Below, one piece after another: positions 14,877 to 22,571 of a DNA stretch of 33,437 nt. This DNA is from JBHHWH01 sp046756405 (lineage in GTDB: Bacteria > Actinomycetota > Acidimicrobiia > Spongiisociales > ZC4RG35), in assembly GCA_046756405.1 (NCBI GenBank), contig JBHHWH010000020.1, forward strand, positions 1 to 33,437. Reading direction: 5' to 3'. The position numbers were made by a program, and so were the translations under genes. Under the pieces are notes generated by a model. It saw nothing but the letters and a program-made list of their open reading frames with translations, was not told the DNA's origin and did not search any database. Positions within the stretch are counted from its first letter, which is position 1. Each line of letters opens with the position of its first letter.

Positions 14877-15409
14877 CACAACTTTACCGAACAACCGTTC
14901 GATGTCAAGGAGAGCCGTGGCACAGGGGTCAGAAGCACCGATATCGTTCGGCGGCAACCAACAAAGAGAGAACCCCCATCGACCCTCGCTCTGGATCCTG
15001 CATCTTCTGCGCCATCGTGGATGGCGGGGCACCTGCCAGCTTTGTTCACCGAGACGAGCTGGTCGATGCCTTCTTGGACATCAACCCTGTCAACCCCGGC
15101 CACCTGCTCGTCGTCCCCAAGGCGCACTACGTCACCCTCTCCGACATCGACCCCACCACCGCGGCCCGGATGTTCGTCGTCGCCCAGCGTCTCGCCGCAG
15201 CGTTGCGTAACAGCCAGCTCCGGTGTGAGGGGATAAACCTCTTCTACGCCGATGGTGCCGTCGCCGGCCAGGAAGTGTTCCATGCCCACCTCCATGTGCT
15301 CCCCCGCCACCGCGGCGACGGCTTCGGGCTCCGCATTGATTACGACCCCGCGCCCTCCCGAACTGCATTGGACGCCGTAGCTGCCTCGATCCGAGCCGCG
15401 CTGAGCTGA
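14870..15409 (+). CDS. HIT-family nucleotide hydrolase; 5' end disrupted or non-canonical
   Basis: A histidine-triad protein (Hint/Ap4A hydrolase-like) with the zinc-type N-terminal SCIFCAI, the segment VNPGHLLVVPKAHY and the catalytic HAHLHVLPRH. The conserved core runs from about 14990 to 15405. The start is a problem: the only standard in-frame start is a GTG at 14870, inside a LexA box, adding about 40 non-conserved residues. A GTG at 14917 with a perfect AAGGAG site is in another frame; it would join the HIT frame if one C were missing from the C5 run at 14973-14977. So either the assembly carries one extra C, the gene is truly frameshifted, a +1 shift occurs, or translation starts at a rare codon such as ATC 14978. 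Coordinates here give the longest in-frame reading. Confidence 0.8.
   Translation: MFAQLYRTTVRCQGEPWHRGQKHRYRSAATNKERTPIDPRSGSCIFCAIVDGGAPASFVHRDELVDAFLDINPVNPGHLLVVPKAHYVTLSDIDPTTAARMFVVAQRLAAALRNSQLRCEGINLFYADGAVAGQEVFHAHLHVLPRHRGDGFGLRIDYDPAPSRTALDAVAASIRAALS
14888..14901. promoter_or_regulatory. LexA (SOS) box 2, LysM/HIT intergenic
   Basis: CGAACAACCGTTCG, also a perfect core match, 11 nt after box 1 (centre-to-centre 25 bp, a little over two helical turns) and 15 nt before the GTG at 14917. Confidence 0.92.
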
Positions 15410-15423
15410 GTCAGAAAAAAGTG

Positions 15424-15437
15424 CGAACAGATGTTTG
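15424..15437. promoter_or_regulatory. Degenerate LexA box upstream of lexA (distal)
   Basis: CGAACAGATGTTTG: one mismatch to CGAAC-N4-GTTCG. It overlaps the predicted -35 of lexA. Confidence 0.65.
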
Positions 15438-15463
15438 GTTCTGTTACGCCTGCGCGTTAACCT
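15435..15463 (+). promoter_or_regulatory. Predicted lexA promoter
   Basis: TTGGTT (15435-15440), 17 nt, TAACCT (15458-15463). It is flanked by the two LexA boxes: one over the -35, the other at about the transcription start, the layout expected for autorepression. Confidence 0.6.
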
Positions 15464-15465
15464 CT

Positions 15466-15479
15466 AGAACATAAGTTCG
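15466..15479. promoter_or_regulatory. LexA box upstream of lexA (proximal)
   Basis: AGAACATAAGTTCG: one mismatch, at the first base, to CGAAC-N4-GTTCG, 27 nt before the lexA start. It would cover the transcription start of the promoter above. Confidence 0.8.
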
Positions 15480-15505
15480 AGGAGAAGTCTTCGAGGAGGA
15501 GTCAG

Positions 15506-16120
15506 GTGCTCACAGAACGTCAACAACAAGTCCTGGATTACATACGGGCCACCGTGATCGCCCGGGGGTACCCGCCGTCGGTGCGGGAGATCGGTGAGGC
15601 CGTCGGCCTTCGCTCCCCGTCGACGGTGCACAGCCATCTCAACTCATTGGTGAAGGCGGGGGTTCTCAAGAGGGACCCCACCAAACCCCGTGCAATCATG
15701 ATCGTCGACGACGCCCTTGACACCGTCGACCCACGCCGAATCCGTCAGGTCCCCCTGCTCGGCCGCATAGCTGCGGGCACGCCGATCCTGGCCGCCGAGC
15801 ATGTCGAGGAGACCCTGCCGCTGCCGGTGGAGCTGGTGGGCGACGGTCCCGTCTTTCTCCTCGAGGTGAAGGGTGATTCGATGATCGACGCCGGTATCCA
15901 CGAAGGCGACCTAGTGGCCGTACGCAGTCAGCCGGATGCCACCGACGGAGACATCGTTGCCGCACTGATCGACGGTGAAGAGGCAACCGTGAAGCGGCTC
16001 CGCCGTCGTGACGGCAAAGTCATCCTCGAATCGGAGAACCGGGCCTACGAGCCGATGGTGTTCACTGAAGGAGTGGAGATCCTCGGCAGAGTGGTCAGCG
16101 TCCTACGACGCTACCCCTGA
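15506..16120 (+). CDS. lexA: SOS repressor LexA
   Basis: A 204-residue LexA. The N-terminal winged helix-turn-helix (about 1-66) contains the recognition segment SPSTVHSHLNSLVKAG. The C-terminal S24 peptidase domain holds the self-cleavage site Ala90-Gly91 (RIAAGTP), the nucleophile Ser125 in KGDSMID and the general-base Lys163 in ATVKRL. All residues for RecA-stimulated self-cleavage are present. The start is a GTG with GGAGGAG upstream. Two LexA boxes before it indicate autoregulation; others in this window lie before recA and the LysM gene. The last 26 bp overlap the convergent dapF gene. Confidence 0.98.
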   Translation: MLTERQQQVLDYIRATVIARGYPPSVREIGEAVGLRSPSTVHSHLNSLVKAGVLKRDPTKPRAIMIVDDALDTVDPRRIRQVPLLGRIAAGTPILAAEHVEETLPLPVELVGDGPVFLLEVKGDSMIDAGIHEGDLVAVRSQPDATDGDIVAALIDGEEATVKRLRRRDGKVILESENRAYEPMVFTEGVEILGRVVSVLRRYP

Positions 16121-16835
16121 ACACATACTCGGCCGGGCCGCTCAGCCAGGCAGTGTCTGCTTCGAGGCGGACGATGCCGACACCCCCCGGTACCCGCACC
16201 GTGACCTCCTCCGCCGGAGGCTGAGCGGCGGCCGCGGCAGCGACCATGCCCGTGCCGCAGGCCATGGTCTCCCCCACCCCACGCTCCCATACCCGCATCG
16301 TGAGGACACCGTCGCCGACGGCCACAAACTCCACGTTGATCCCCTCGGGGAACTCCCTCTGAAGCGATTCTCCGATCCCGTCCACGTCGGCCTCCCACGG
16401 GTCCTCGACGAGGATGACCGCGTGGGGGTTCCCCACGTTCACGAGCTGTAGCTGCAACCCGTCGACTGAGCGCCGGCCCTCCAACCGGGGCGACCCCAGT
16501 TCGACCTCCACCTCTCCTTCGTGGACTCTGACCCTCCGCGGCCCGACGGGCGTCAGCACGTCGAACTCGGAGTCGGAGACCCAGCGCCGATCGAAGGCAT
16601 AGCGAGCCACACAGCGAAGCCCGTTGCCACACATCTCGGCCGGACTCCCATCGGCGTTCCAGTAGCCCATCCGTACCTGATCTCCCGGCGTGACCAACAG
16701 CAGCCCGTCGGCTCCGATGCCGAAACGCCGGTCGCAGAGCCAGGACACCGCGTCGGCGCTCATCTCCCGGGGGCCGTCGATAACAACGAAGTCGTTTCCC
16801 AGGCCCTGCATCTTGGTGAAGGTCAAGTCTCTCAC
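16095..16835 (-). CDS. dapF: Diaminopimelate epimerase
   Basis: A 246-residue DapF converting LL- to meso-diaminopimelate for lysine and peptidoglycan synthesis. The two catalytic cysteines are Cys69 (MCGNGLRC) and Cys193 (ACGTGM), both in their signature contexts; the N-terminus FTKMQGLGNDFVVID is typical. It is a little shorter than many homologues (about 270-280) but both pseudo-symmetric halves are present. The GTG start overlaps the stop of miaA (GTGA), so it is coupled to miaA, the same order as in mycobacteria (miaA-dapF). No lysA or dapA is nearby. Confidence 0.96.
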   Translation of the reverse strand: MRDLTFTKMQGLGNDFVVIDGPREMSADAVSWLCDRRFGIGADGLLLVTPGDQVRMGYWNADGSPAEMCGNGLRCVARYAFDRRWVSDSEFDVLTPVGPRRVRVHEGEVEVELGSPRLEGRRSVDGLQLQLVNVGNPHAVILVEDPWEADVDGIGESLQREFPEGINVEFVAVGDGVLTMRVWERGVGETMACGTGMVAAAAAAQPPAEEVTVRVPGGVGIVRLEADTAWLSGPAEYVFRGSVVGR

Positions 16836-17725
16836 ATCAGCACATCCAGGGCCCGATCAACCCTCGTCTCCAGGTCATCAGACCAGGGTATCCACCGGAT
16901 CCTCGGATCGCGCTGGAACCAAGTTCGCTGCTTCTTGGCGAGACGCCGCGTGTTGCGGACTAGCTGGGAGAAGGCCTCCTCCTCGCTGAGGTCGCCGCGG
17001 AGAAAAGCCAGCATCTCCCGGTATCCGACAGCGGTTCGTGCCGTCCGTCCCATCCGACCTTGAAGGCGGCGAACCTCGCCCACCAGACCCCCAGACCGCA
17101 TCCGCCGCGTCCGTAGCTCGATGCGCTGCTCCAGGAGGTTGCCTGGATCCACCCCCACGGCGGTGAACTCCACCTCGGAGACGTAACGCCTCAGGTCTTC
17201 TGCCTCCGCCTTGGTGGCACGGGCGCTCGGCGTCTCCCCGGTCAGGCGGTAGATCTCCACTGCCCGGATCACCCGTCTGGGATTGGAGAGGTCCACATGG
17301 GCCCCGGCTTCGGGATCCACCGAGGTCAGCTCAGCCACCATCTCCCCCAACGGGATCTCCTCGAGCTCCCGCCTCAGCTCCGGGTCCGTAGGAGCGAAGC
17401 TCATCGGGTCCACCAGGGCCCGAAAGTGAAGACCTGACCCACCCACGATCACGATGGGAACGGTGGCCGCCTTCAGGATCCCCCGTCCACGACGGCGGAA
17501 CTCCGCCACGGAGAACTCCTCTTCCGGGTCGACTACGTCAATCATGTGGTGGGGCACCCCCCGCCGTTCGACCAGGGTGGGTTTGGCGGTGCCTATGTCC
17601 ATGCCCCGGTAGACCATGACCGAATCCACCGAAAGCACCTCACCCCCTATGCGTCGAGCTAACTCGATGGCCATCTCCGTCTTGCCCGCCGCCGTGGGGC
17701 CGACGATGGCGAGGACTCTGCTCAG
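16832..17725 (-). CDS. miaA: tRNA dimethylallyltransferase, predicted CTG start
   Basis: MiaA, which adds a dimethylallyl group to A37 of tRNAs reading UNN codons. The P-loop GPTAAGKT is at residues 9-16 only if translation starts at the CTG at 17725; the first standard start codon (ATG 17674) lies just after the P-loop and would remove it, so it cannot be the real start. No ATG, GTG or TTG occurs in frame between the P-loop and well inside miaB. The CTG overlaps the miaB stop as CTGA, the same NTGA arrangement used by other operon genes here, and has GGGGAG about 6 nt upstream. Other family marks follow: SVDSVMVYRGMDIGTAKP and, near the C-terminus, RTWFQRDPRIRW. Predicted length is 297 residues. 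MiaB, acting on the same nucleotide next, is encoded just upstream. Confidence 0.93.
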   Translation of the reverse strand: MSRVLAIVGPTAAGKTEMAIELARRIGGEVLSVDSVMVYRGMDIGTAKPTLVERRGVPHHMIDVVDPEEEFSVAEFRRRGRGILKAATVPIVIVGGSGLHFRALVDPMSFAPTDPELRRELEEIPLGEMVAELTSVDPEAGAHVDLSNPRRVIRAVEIYRLTGETPSARATKAEAEDLRRYVSEVEFTAVGVDPGNLLEQRIELRTRRMRSGGLVGEVRRLQGRMGRTARTAVGYREMLAFLRGDLSEEEAFSQLVRNTRRLAKKQRTWFQRDPRIRWIPWSDDLETRVDRALDVLM

Positions 17726-19110
17726 ACCACTCTCCCCGCGAGGTGATGAGGCGCTGCCGACGTGATCTCGACGTCGAGGAACGTGCCCGCAGGAACCTCA
17801 CCTGCAATATGGACCACCTTCCCGGTGCGGGTCCGGGTGGTGGCCACCTCTGGATTCTTACGGGAGGGCCCTTCGCTGAGGACCTCGACGCGACGATCCA
17901 CCATCTCCTGGTTCCGCTCCAGCGAGATCCTTGTCTGAAGTTCCACCAGCCTCTGGAACCGCTCCTGGACCGTCTCCTCGGGGACGAAGCTGTCGTTCAT
18001 CTCCGCGGCTCGGGTGCCGGGGCGTGGAGAGAAGATGAACATGAACGCCTGGTCGAAACGGGACTCCTCGACGACTTCCAGCGTCTGTTCGAAGTCGTCT
18101 TCGGCCTCGCCGGGGAACCCGACAATGATATCTGTGGAGACCGCCAGGCCGGGAATGATCTCCCGTGCCATGGCCAGCCTCTCTGAGTATTTACGCCGGT
18201 TGTAGCCGCGGTGCATGGCGGCGAGGATGCGATCGGAGCCCGACTGAAGGGGAAAGTGGAGCTGCTCACATACGGCTTCCGTCTCGGCCATGGCCTGGGC
18301 CACGTCCTCCCGGAAGTCGTTGGGATGGGGGCTGGTGAACCTGACCCGACGAATCCCCTCCACGGCTCCTACCCTACGGAGGAGGTCGGCAAAGATCGGT
18401 CGGCGGCGCCCGTCGACGGCCAGGTCACGGCCATAGGTGTCCACGTTCTGGCCGAGAAGGGTGACCTCGACCACTCCATCGGCGGCGAGACGCTCTACTT
18501 CCCGAACGATGTCGCCCGGACGGCGGCTCACCTCCATGCCGCGGACAGAGGGAACGATGCAAAAAGTGCAGGTGTTGTTGCACCCCACCTGAATGGTCAC
18601 CCAGGCCGAGTGCTCCAGCTCCCTCCGCACCGGCAACGACGATGGCATCGCCTGGAGCTCGTCTACGACTTCGGTGATGGGTCCCCACTGTTCAGCGTGG
18701 TCGAGCAGGTCTAGGACCCGGTCGAGGTTGTGGGTTCCCATGACCACATCCACCCACGGGGCCCTCTCCCTCACCATCTCTCTGTCCTTCTGGGCGGCGC
18801 AGCCGCCAACGATGAGGAACATGTCGGGGTTGGCATCCTTGATCGCCTTGAGCTGGCCCAGGTTGCCGTAGAGCCGGTTATCGGCGTTCTCGCGGATGGT
18901 GCAGGTGTTTATGAAGACAACGTCGGCGTCCTCGTATCCCCTGGCCCGGTTCATCCCGTCCAGTTCGAACAGGCCCGCTATCCGCTCCGAGTCGTGCTCG
19001 TTCATCTGGCACCCGAAGGTGCGGATCAGATATCGCTTTCCGGCGCGGGTGGGAGGCCGGTAGGGGCGCTCTCGCACGGCCGGGTCCGGAAGGAGGATCG
19101 TCTGGGTCAT
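17722..19110 (-). CDS. miaB: tRNA-2-methylthio-N6-dimethylallyladenosine synthase
   Basis: A 462-residue radical-SAM methylthiotransferase that converts i6A37 to ms2i6A37, the step after MiaA. The UPF0004 domain has its three cluster cysteines (FGCQMNEHDSE, FINTCTI, VGGCAAQK); the radical-SAM motif is CNNTCTFCIVP; the C-terminal TRAM domain covers about the last 65 residues. Both [4Fe-4S] sites are complete. The ATG has GGAGGAT upstream and lies 8 nt after the rny stop. The stop is overlapped by the miaA start. Confidence 0.97.
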   Translation of the reverse strand: MTQTILLPDPAVRERPYRPPTRAGKRYLIRTFGCQMNEHDSERIAGLFELDGMNRARGYEDADVVFINTCTIRENADNRLYGNLGQLKAIKDANPDMFLIVGGCAAQKDREMVRERAPWVDVVMGTHNLDRVLDLLDHAEQWGPITEVVDELQAMPSSLPVRRELEHSAWVTIQVGCNNTCTFCIVPSVRGMEVSRRPGDIVREVERLAADGVVEVTLLGQNVDTYGRDLAVDGRRRPIFADLLRRVGAVEGIRRVRFTSPHPNDFREDVAQAMAETEAVCEQLHFPLQSGSDRILAAMHRGYNRRKYSERLAMAREIIPGLAVSTDIIVGFPGEAEDDFEQTLEVVEESRFDQAFMFIFSPRPGTRAAEMNDSFVPEETVQERFQRLVELQTRISLERNQEMVDRRVEVLSEGPSRKNPEVATTRTRTGKVVHIAGEVPAGTFLDVEITSAAPHHLAGRVV

Positions 19111-19118
19111 GCTCGGTC

Positions 19119-20660
19119 TCAGCGGGCGTAATCGGTGGCGCGGAACTCGCGAATCACGGTCACCTGGATCTGACCTGGATACTGGAGGTCGTCCTCGAGT
19201 TTACGGGCAATCTTACGGGAAAGCTCCCGGGCCTCCAGGTCGGTGACCTCACCCGGATCCACGCACACCCGCACCTCCCTTCCCGCCTGAAGGGCGTATA
19301 CCTCCTCGACCCCGGGAAACTCCCGGGCGATGTCTTCGAGCCGTTCCAGTCGTTTCACGTACCCCTCGAGGGTCTCCCTTCGAGCACCCGGACGAGCTGC
19401 GGAGACAGTGTCCGCAGCTTGGACTATCACGGCCAGGAGCGTGCGGGGCTCAACTTCGTTGTGGTGGGCTTCGATACCGTGCACCACCGCCGGGTCTTCG
19501 TCGAAGCGACGGGCGATCTCAGCTCCGATGAGGGCGTGGGAGCCCTCCACCTCGTGGGTCACCGCCTTTCCGATGTCGTGGAGCAGGGCGGAGCGTTTCA
19601 CCGGGGCCGGATCGACCCCCAGCTCCGCGGCGAGCATCGAGGCGATGTGGGCCGTCTCCACCAGGTGCTTGAGGACGTTCTGTCCATAGGAGGTCCGGTA
19701 CTTGAGCCGCCCCATCAGGTTGATCAGCTCCGGGTGCATCCTCGACACCCCGGCCTCCACCAGCGCCCACTCTCCGGCGTCGCGGATGCTCTGTTCCACC
19801 TCCGCCTTGGCCTTCTCGTAAGACTCCTCGATCGAAGCCGGATGGATGCGACCGTCGGCCACCAGTCGCTCCAGGGTGAGCCGGGCGACCTCCCGACGTA
19901 CCGGGTCGAAGGAGCTGACCGATACCGCCTCGGGGGTGTCGTCGACGATCAGGTTGGTTCCGGTCACCGACTCCAGGTGGCGAATGTTGCGCCCCTCTCG
20001 GCCGATGATCCGGCCCTTCATCTCGTCGGAGGGAAGCTCGATCACGGCCACGGTGGACTCGGTGACGACTTCGGCGGCAAGACGTTGGATGGCGGTGGCG
20101 AGAATCCGCCGTGCCCGGCGGTCGGCCTCTTCACGCGCCTTGACCTCCAGGTCACGCACCAGGATCATCGCTTCGCGGCGGGCCTCGTCCTCTACCTGTT
20201 CCAGCAGCTCCGCCTTGGCGCTCATCACGTCGATACCGGCGACCTGTTCGAGCCGGAACCTGGCATCCTCCCGTAGTCGCTCCACCTCGGCGCGGGCTTC
20301 TTTCAGCTCCTCCTCGCGGTCGATGATCATCTCTTCCCGATGGGCCAGATTGGAGGCTCGTTGCTCCAGGGTCTCCTCGCGCTGGGTGAGACGATTCTCC
20401 AGGTTGGCCAGCTCCAGCTTCCGGTGAGCCAGCGCCGCCTCTTCCCGTTCCCGGTAGGCCTCGGCTTTGGCCCTCCCCTCCTCTTCGGCCGCCGCCAGGA
20501 TCCGTTTGGCGTCCAGGCGGGCCTCGGTGAGCAGACCCTCCGCTGAGGTCCCCGAGGCGGTGCGACGTTGAGCTGCCCACAGCCGCGCCAGGAGATAGCC
20601 CAATGCCGCTCCGACGGCGACGCCCAGAACCGCCAGCCCTATCGCCACGGCAGGTGTCAT
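19119..20660 (-). CDS. rny: Ribonuclease Y
   Basis: A 513-residue membrane-anchored endoribonuclease of the RNase Y family. The order is an N-terminal membrane segment (about 4-26), a long charged coiled coil (about 40-190), a KH RNA-binding domain (around GRIIGREGRNIRHLE), and an HD metal-dependent nuclease domain with LLHDIGKAV and a second HD-type histidine in IEAHHNE. It initiates mRNA decay in Firmicutes. Well-studied actinobacteria rely on RNase E and J instead, so its presence is a lineage clue. It sits between recA and miaB, where recX would be expected in mycobacteria. A TAGCAT hexamer at 20831-20826 on the minus strand may be its own -10, in the 210-nt gap after recA. Confidence 0.96.
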   Translation of the reverse strand: MTPAVAIGLAVLGVAVGAALGYLLARLWAAQRRTASGTSAEGLLTEARLDAKRILAAAEEEGRAKAEAYREREEAALAHRKLELANLENRLTQREETLEQRASNLAHREEMIIDREEELKEARAEVERLREDARFRLEQVAGIDVMSAKAELLEQVEDEARREAMILVRDLEVKAREEADRRARRILATAIQRLAAEVVTESTVAVIELPSDEMKGRIIGREGRNIRHLESVTGTNLIVDDTPEAVSVSSFDPVRREVARLTLERLVADGRIHPASIEESYEKAKAEVEQSIRDAGEWALVEAGVSRMHPELINLMGRLKYRTSYGQNVLKHLVETAHIASMLAAELGVDPAPVKRSALLHDIGKAVTHEVEGSHALIGAEIARRFDEDPAVVHGIEAHHNEVEPRTLLAVIVQAADTVSAARPGARRETLEGYVKRLERLEDIAREFPGVEEVYALQAGREVRVCVDPGEVTDLEARELSRKIARKLEDDLQYPGQIQVTVIREFRATDYAR

Positions 20661-20870
20661 CGTGGTCCTTCCCCCGGGACCCGGAAATCTTGGCGCCGCT
20701 GCCCTAGGACACGGCGCGCGGCGTTGCGCTCAACGACTTCGGCTCAATCGACCCTCAGCTTTTGGCGCTCCTCCTGTTCTCCGTACGGTCCCGCGTTTCA
20801 AGTCTGTTTTCGTTTTCTGAGACCGATGCTACCCGGGAATCCCCGTCGGCGAAACACTCAAATTGGTGAA
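20661..20870 (-). other. Intergenic spacer recA-rny, no recX
   Basis: This 210-nt spacer holds no reading frame resembling RecX. On the minus strand it contains TAGCAT (20831-20826) as a possible -10, a CCGTACGG palindrome (about 20795-20802) and an AGGAGGAG stretch too far from rny to serve as its ribosome-binding site. No convincing intrinsic terminator follows recA. Confidence 0.5.
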
Positions 20871-21920
20871 TCATTCGTCAGCGGGAGTCGACTCCTCTTC
20901 GGCTTCAGCGTCCGTTTCGACCATGCCCACAGCCTCGAAGACCTTGGCCTGGAGCTGCATGGCCACTTCGGGGTTCTCCCGCAGGAAACGTTTGGCATTC
21001 TCCCGACCCTGGCCGAGCTGGTCCTGATCGAAGGTGTACCAGGCACCACTCTTCTTCACCACCCCATGCTCGACGGCTATGTCCAACAGGCTGCCCTCCC
21101 GGGAGATGCCCAGGCCGAACATGATGTCGAACTCTGCCTGACGGAAGGGCGGCGCCATCTTGTTCTTGACCACCTTCACCCGGCAGCGGTTGCCGATGTT
21201 GGACGTCCCGTCCTTGATCGCCTCGATACGTCGAATGTCGAGCCTGATCGAGGAGTAAAACTTGAGGGCCCGCCCACCAGGGGTCACCTCAGGACTTCCG
21301 AACATCACACCTATCTTCTCCCGGAGCTGGTTGATGAAGATCGCCGTGGTGCGGGACTTGTTCAGGTTTCCGGCCAGCTTGCGCAGGGCCTGGGACATGA
21401 GCCGGGCCTGGAGCCCGACGTGGGAGTCGCCCATCTCCCCTTCGATCTCCGCCCGAGGCACCAGGGCGGCCACCGAGTCGATCACCAGCACGTCCAGGGC
21501 CCCGGAGCGGACCAGCATGTCGGCGATCTCCAGGGCCTGCTCCCCGGTGTCGGGCTGGGAGATCAGCAGCTCGTCCACGTCCACGCCGATGGCCTTGGCG
21601 TAGACCGGGTCGAGGGCGTGTTCGGCGTCGATGAAGGCAGCGATGCCTCCGTTGCGCTGGGCCTCGGCGACGATGTGGAGGGCCAGGCTGGTCTTGCCCG
21701 AGCTCTCCGGCCCGTAGATCTCCACGATGCGACCCCGGGGCACCCCGCCGATACCCAGGGCCAGGTCGAGGGAGAGGGCGCCGGTGGGGATGACGTCCAC
21801 CTTCCGCATCGTCTTCTCCCCCATCTTCATGATGGCGCCCTTGCCGAACTGGCGCTCGATCTGGCTCAGCGCCATGTCAAGTGCTTTGTCCCGTTCCACG
21901 TTGTTTCCTTCCCGGCTCAT
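20871..21920 (-). CDS. recA: Recombinase RecA
   Basis: A 349-residue RecA, which forms filaments on single-stranded DNA, promotes strand exchange and stimulates LexA self-cleavage. Walker A is GPESSGKTSLALH, Walker B LDVLVIDSVAAL, with the DNA-binding loops L1 (EGEMGDSHVGLQARLMSQ) and L2 (RTTAIFINQLREKIGVMFGS) in full. No intein is present. The ATG at 21920 is used, but a GTG seven codons in (21899) has a better ribosome-binding site (AAGGAA) and matches the usual RecA N-terminus. A perfect LexA box lies 82-95 nt upstream. Confidence 0.98.
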   Translation of the reverse strand: MSREGNNVERDKALDMALSQIERQFGKGAIMKMGEKTMRKVDVIPTGALSLDLALGIGGVPRGRIVEIYGPESSGKTSLALHIVAEAQRNGGIAAFIDAEHALDPVYAKAIGVDVDELLISQPDTGEQALEIADMLVRSGALDVLVIDSVAALVPRAEIEGEMGDSHVGLQARLMSQALRKLAGNLNKSRTTAIFINQLREKIGVMFGSPEVTPGGRALKFYSSIRLDIRRIEAIKDGTSNIGNRCRVKVVKNKMAPPFRQAEFDIMFGLGISREGSLLDIAVEHGVVKKSGAWYTFDQDQLGQGRENAKRFLRENPEVAMQLQAKVFEAVGMVETDAEAEEESTPADE

Positions 21921-21992
21921 CTGCCTGACTTCTCTTGGCCTCTCTCAGCCCTCACCGCCACGGTATCGGGCGCCTGTGACAGGAACGCCACG

Positions 21993-21998
21993 ATCCTA
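21993..21998 (-). promoter_or_regulatory. Predicted -10 of recA
   Basis: TAGGAT on the minus strand, 73 nt before the ATG, immediately downstream of the LexA box. No good -35 is visible, so assignment rests on the -10 and the operator position. Confidence 0.45.
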
Positions 21999-22001
21999 CA
22001 C

Positions 22002-22015
22002 CGAACAAACGTTCG
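22002..22015. promoter_or_regulatory. LexA (SOS) box upstream of recA
   Basis: CGAACAAACGTTCG, a perfect core match to the actinobacterial LexA operator. It lies just upstream of the recA -10, where bound LexA would block RNA polymerase. Confidence 0.95.
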
Positions 22016-22025
22016 TCGTTGGTAT

Positions 22026-22571
22026 TTACCGGAGAAGTTCGAAGGTTTCAAGGGGTTCGTAGCGGGGGCCTCCCCTTCCCAGCCGGCTCCGGAAGACCAC
22101 CACCCGGTTCACCATCCACCCCAGGTCCAGCTCGGTGGCGGTGAGCCCGGTGACGTCCTGAGGTGGTCTCACCCTGGCGAGGGTGAGATGGGGGTGGTAG
22201 GGCCTCTCCTCGCCGGGAAGGCCGGCCGCCTGCGCGGCTTCCTCGGCGACGGCGTTGAGCGTGCTGAGATCTTCGACTCCGCGGTCGAGGCCTACCCAGA
22301 CCACCGTCGCCCTCTTGGGCTTGGGGAAGGCGCCGATGTGATCGAGGTGGACGGGGAAGGCGTGCCTTTCTTCCGCCCTGGTCAGCCAGGAGAGGAAACG
22401 CTCGTAGGCCACCTCGTCCACCGAGCCCAAAAAGCGCAGTGTTAGGTGCCAGTTCTCCGGGGGTACGAGCTTCCCGGGAATCTCCAGCCCTTCCAGGGTC
22501 TGCTCCAGGGCGAGCCTCACCTCGGGGGGAAGCGGCACCGCGGCAAAGATCCGACCTACCGGCGCCACCAT
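22026..22571 (-). CDS. thpR: RNA 2',3'-cyclic phosphodiesterase (2'-5' RNA ligase family)
   Basis: A 181-residue member of the two-histidine 2H phosphoesterase family, which opens RNA 2',3'-cyclic phosphates and in vitro joins 2'-5' ends. Both catalytic motifs are intact: His42-Leu-Thr44 (HLTLRFLG) and His128-Leu-Thr130 (HPHLTLARV). Length is normal. The gene starts within the last 16 bp of cinA and ends before the recA promoter, a common cinA-thpR-recA order in bacteria. The physiological RNA substrate is not known for the family. Confidence 0.93.
   Translation of the reverse strand: MVAPVGRIFAAVPLPPEVRLALEQTLEGLEIPGKLVPPENWHLTLRFLGSVDEVAYERFLSWLTRAEERHAFPVHLDHIGAFPKPKRATVVWVGLDRGVEDLSTLNAVAEEAAQAAGLPGEERPYHPHLTLARVRPPQDVTGLTATELDLGWMVNRVVVFRSRLGRGGPRYEPLETFELLR

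Noticed and set aside
14806..15210. A plus-strand frame ahead of and overlapping the HIT gene
   Set aside because: Not a separate gene. Only its part from GTG 14917 to about 14977 is of interest, as the probable true 5' end of the HIT gene.
20568..22445. A 625-codon open frame on the plus strand opposite recA and thpR
   Set aside because: It runs through the recA promoter and LexA box and has no recognisable domain; recA and thpR are certain on the other strand.
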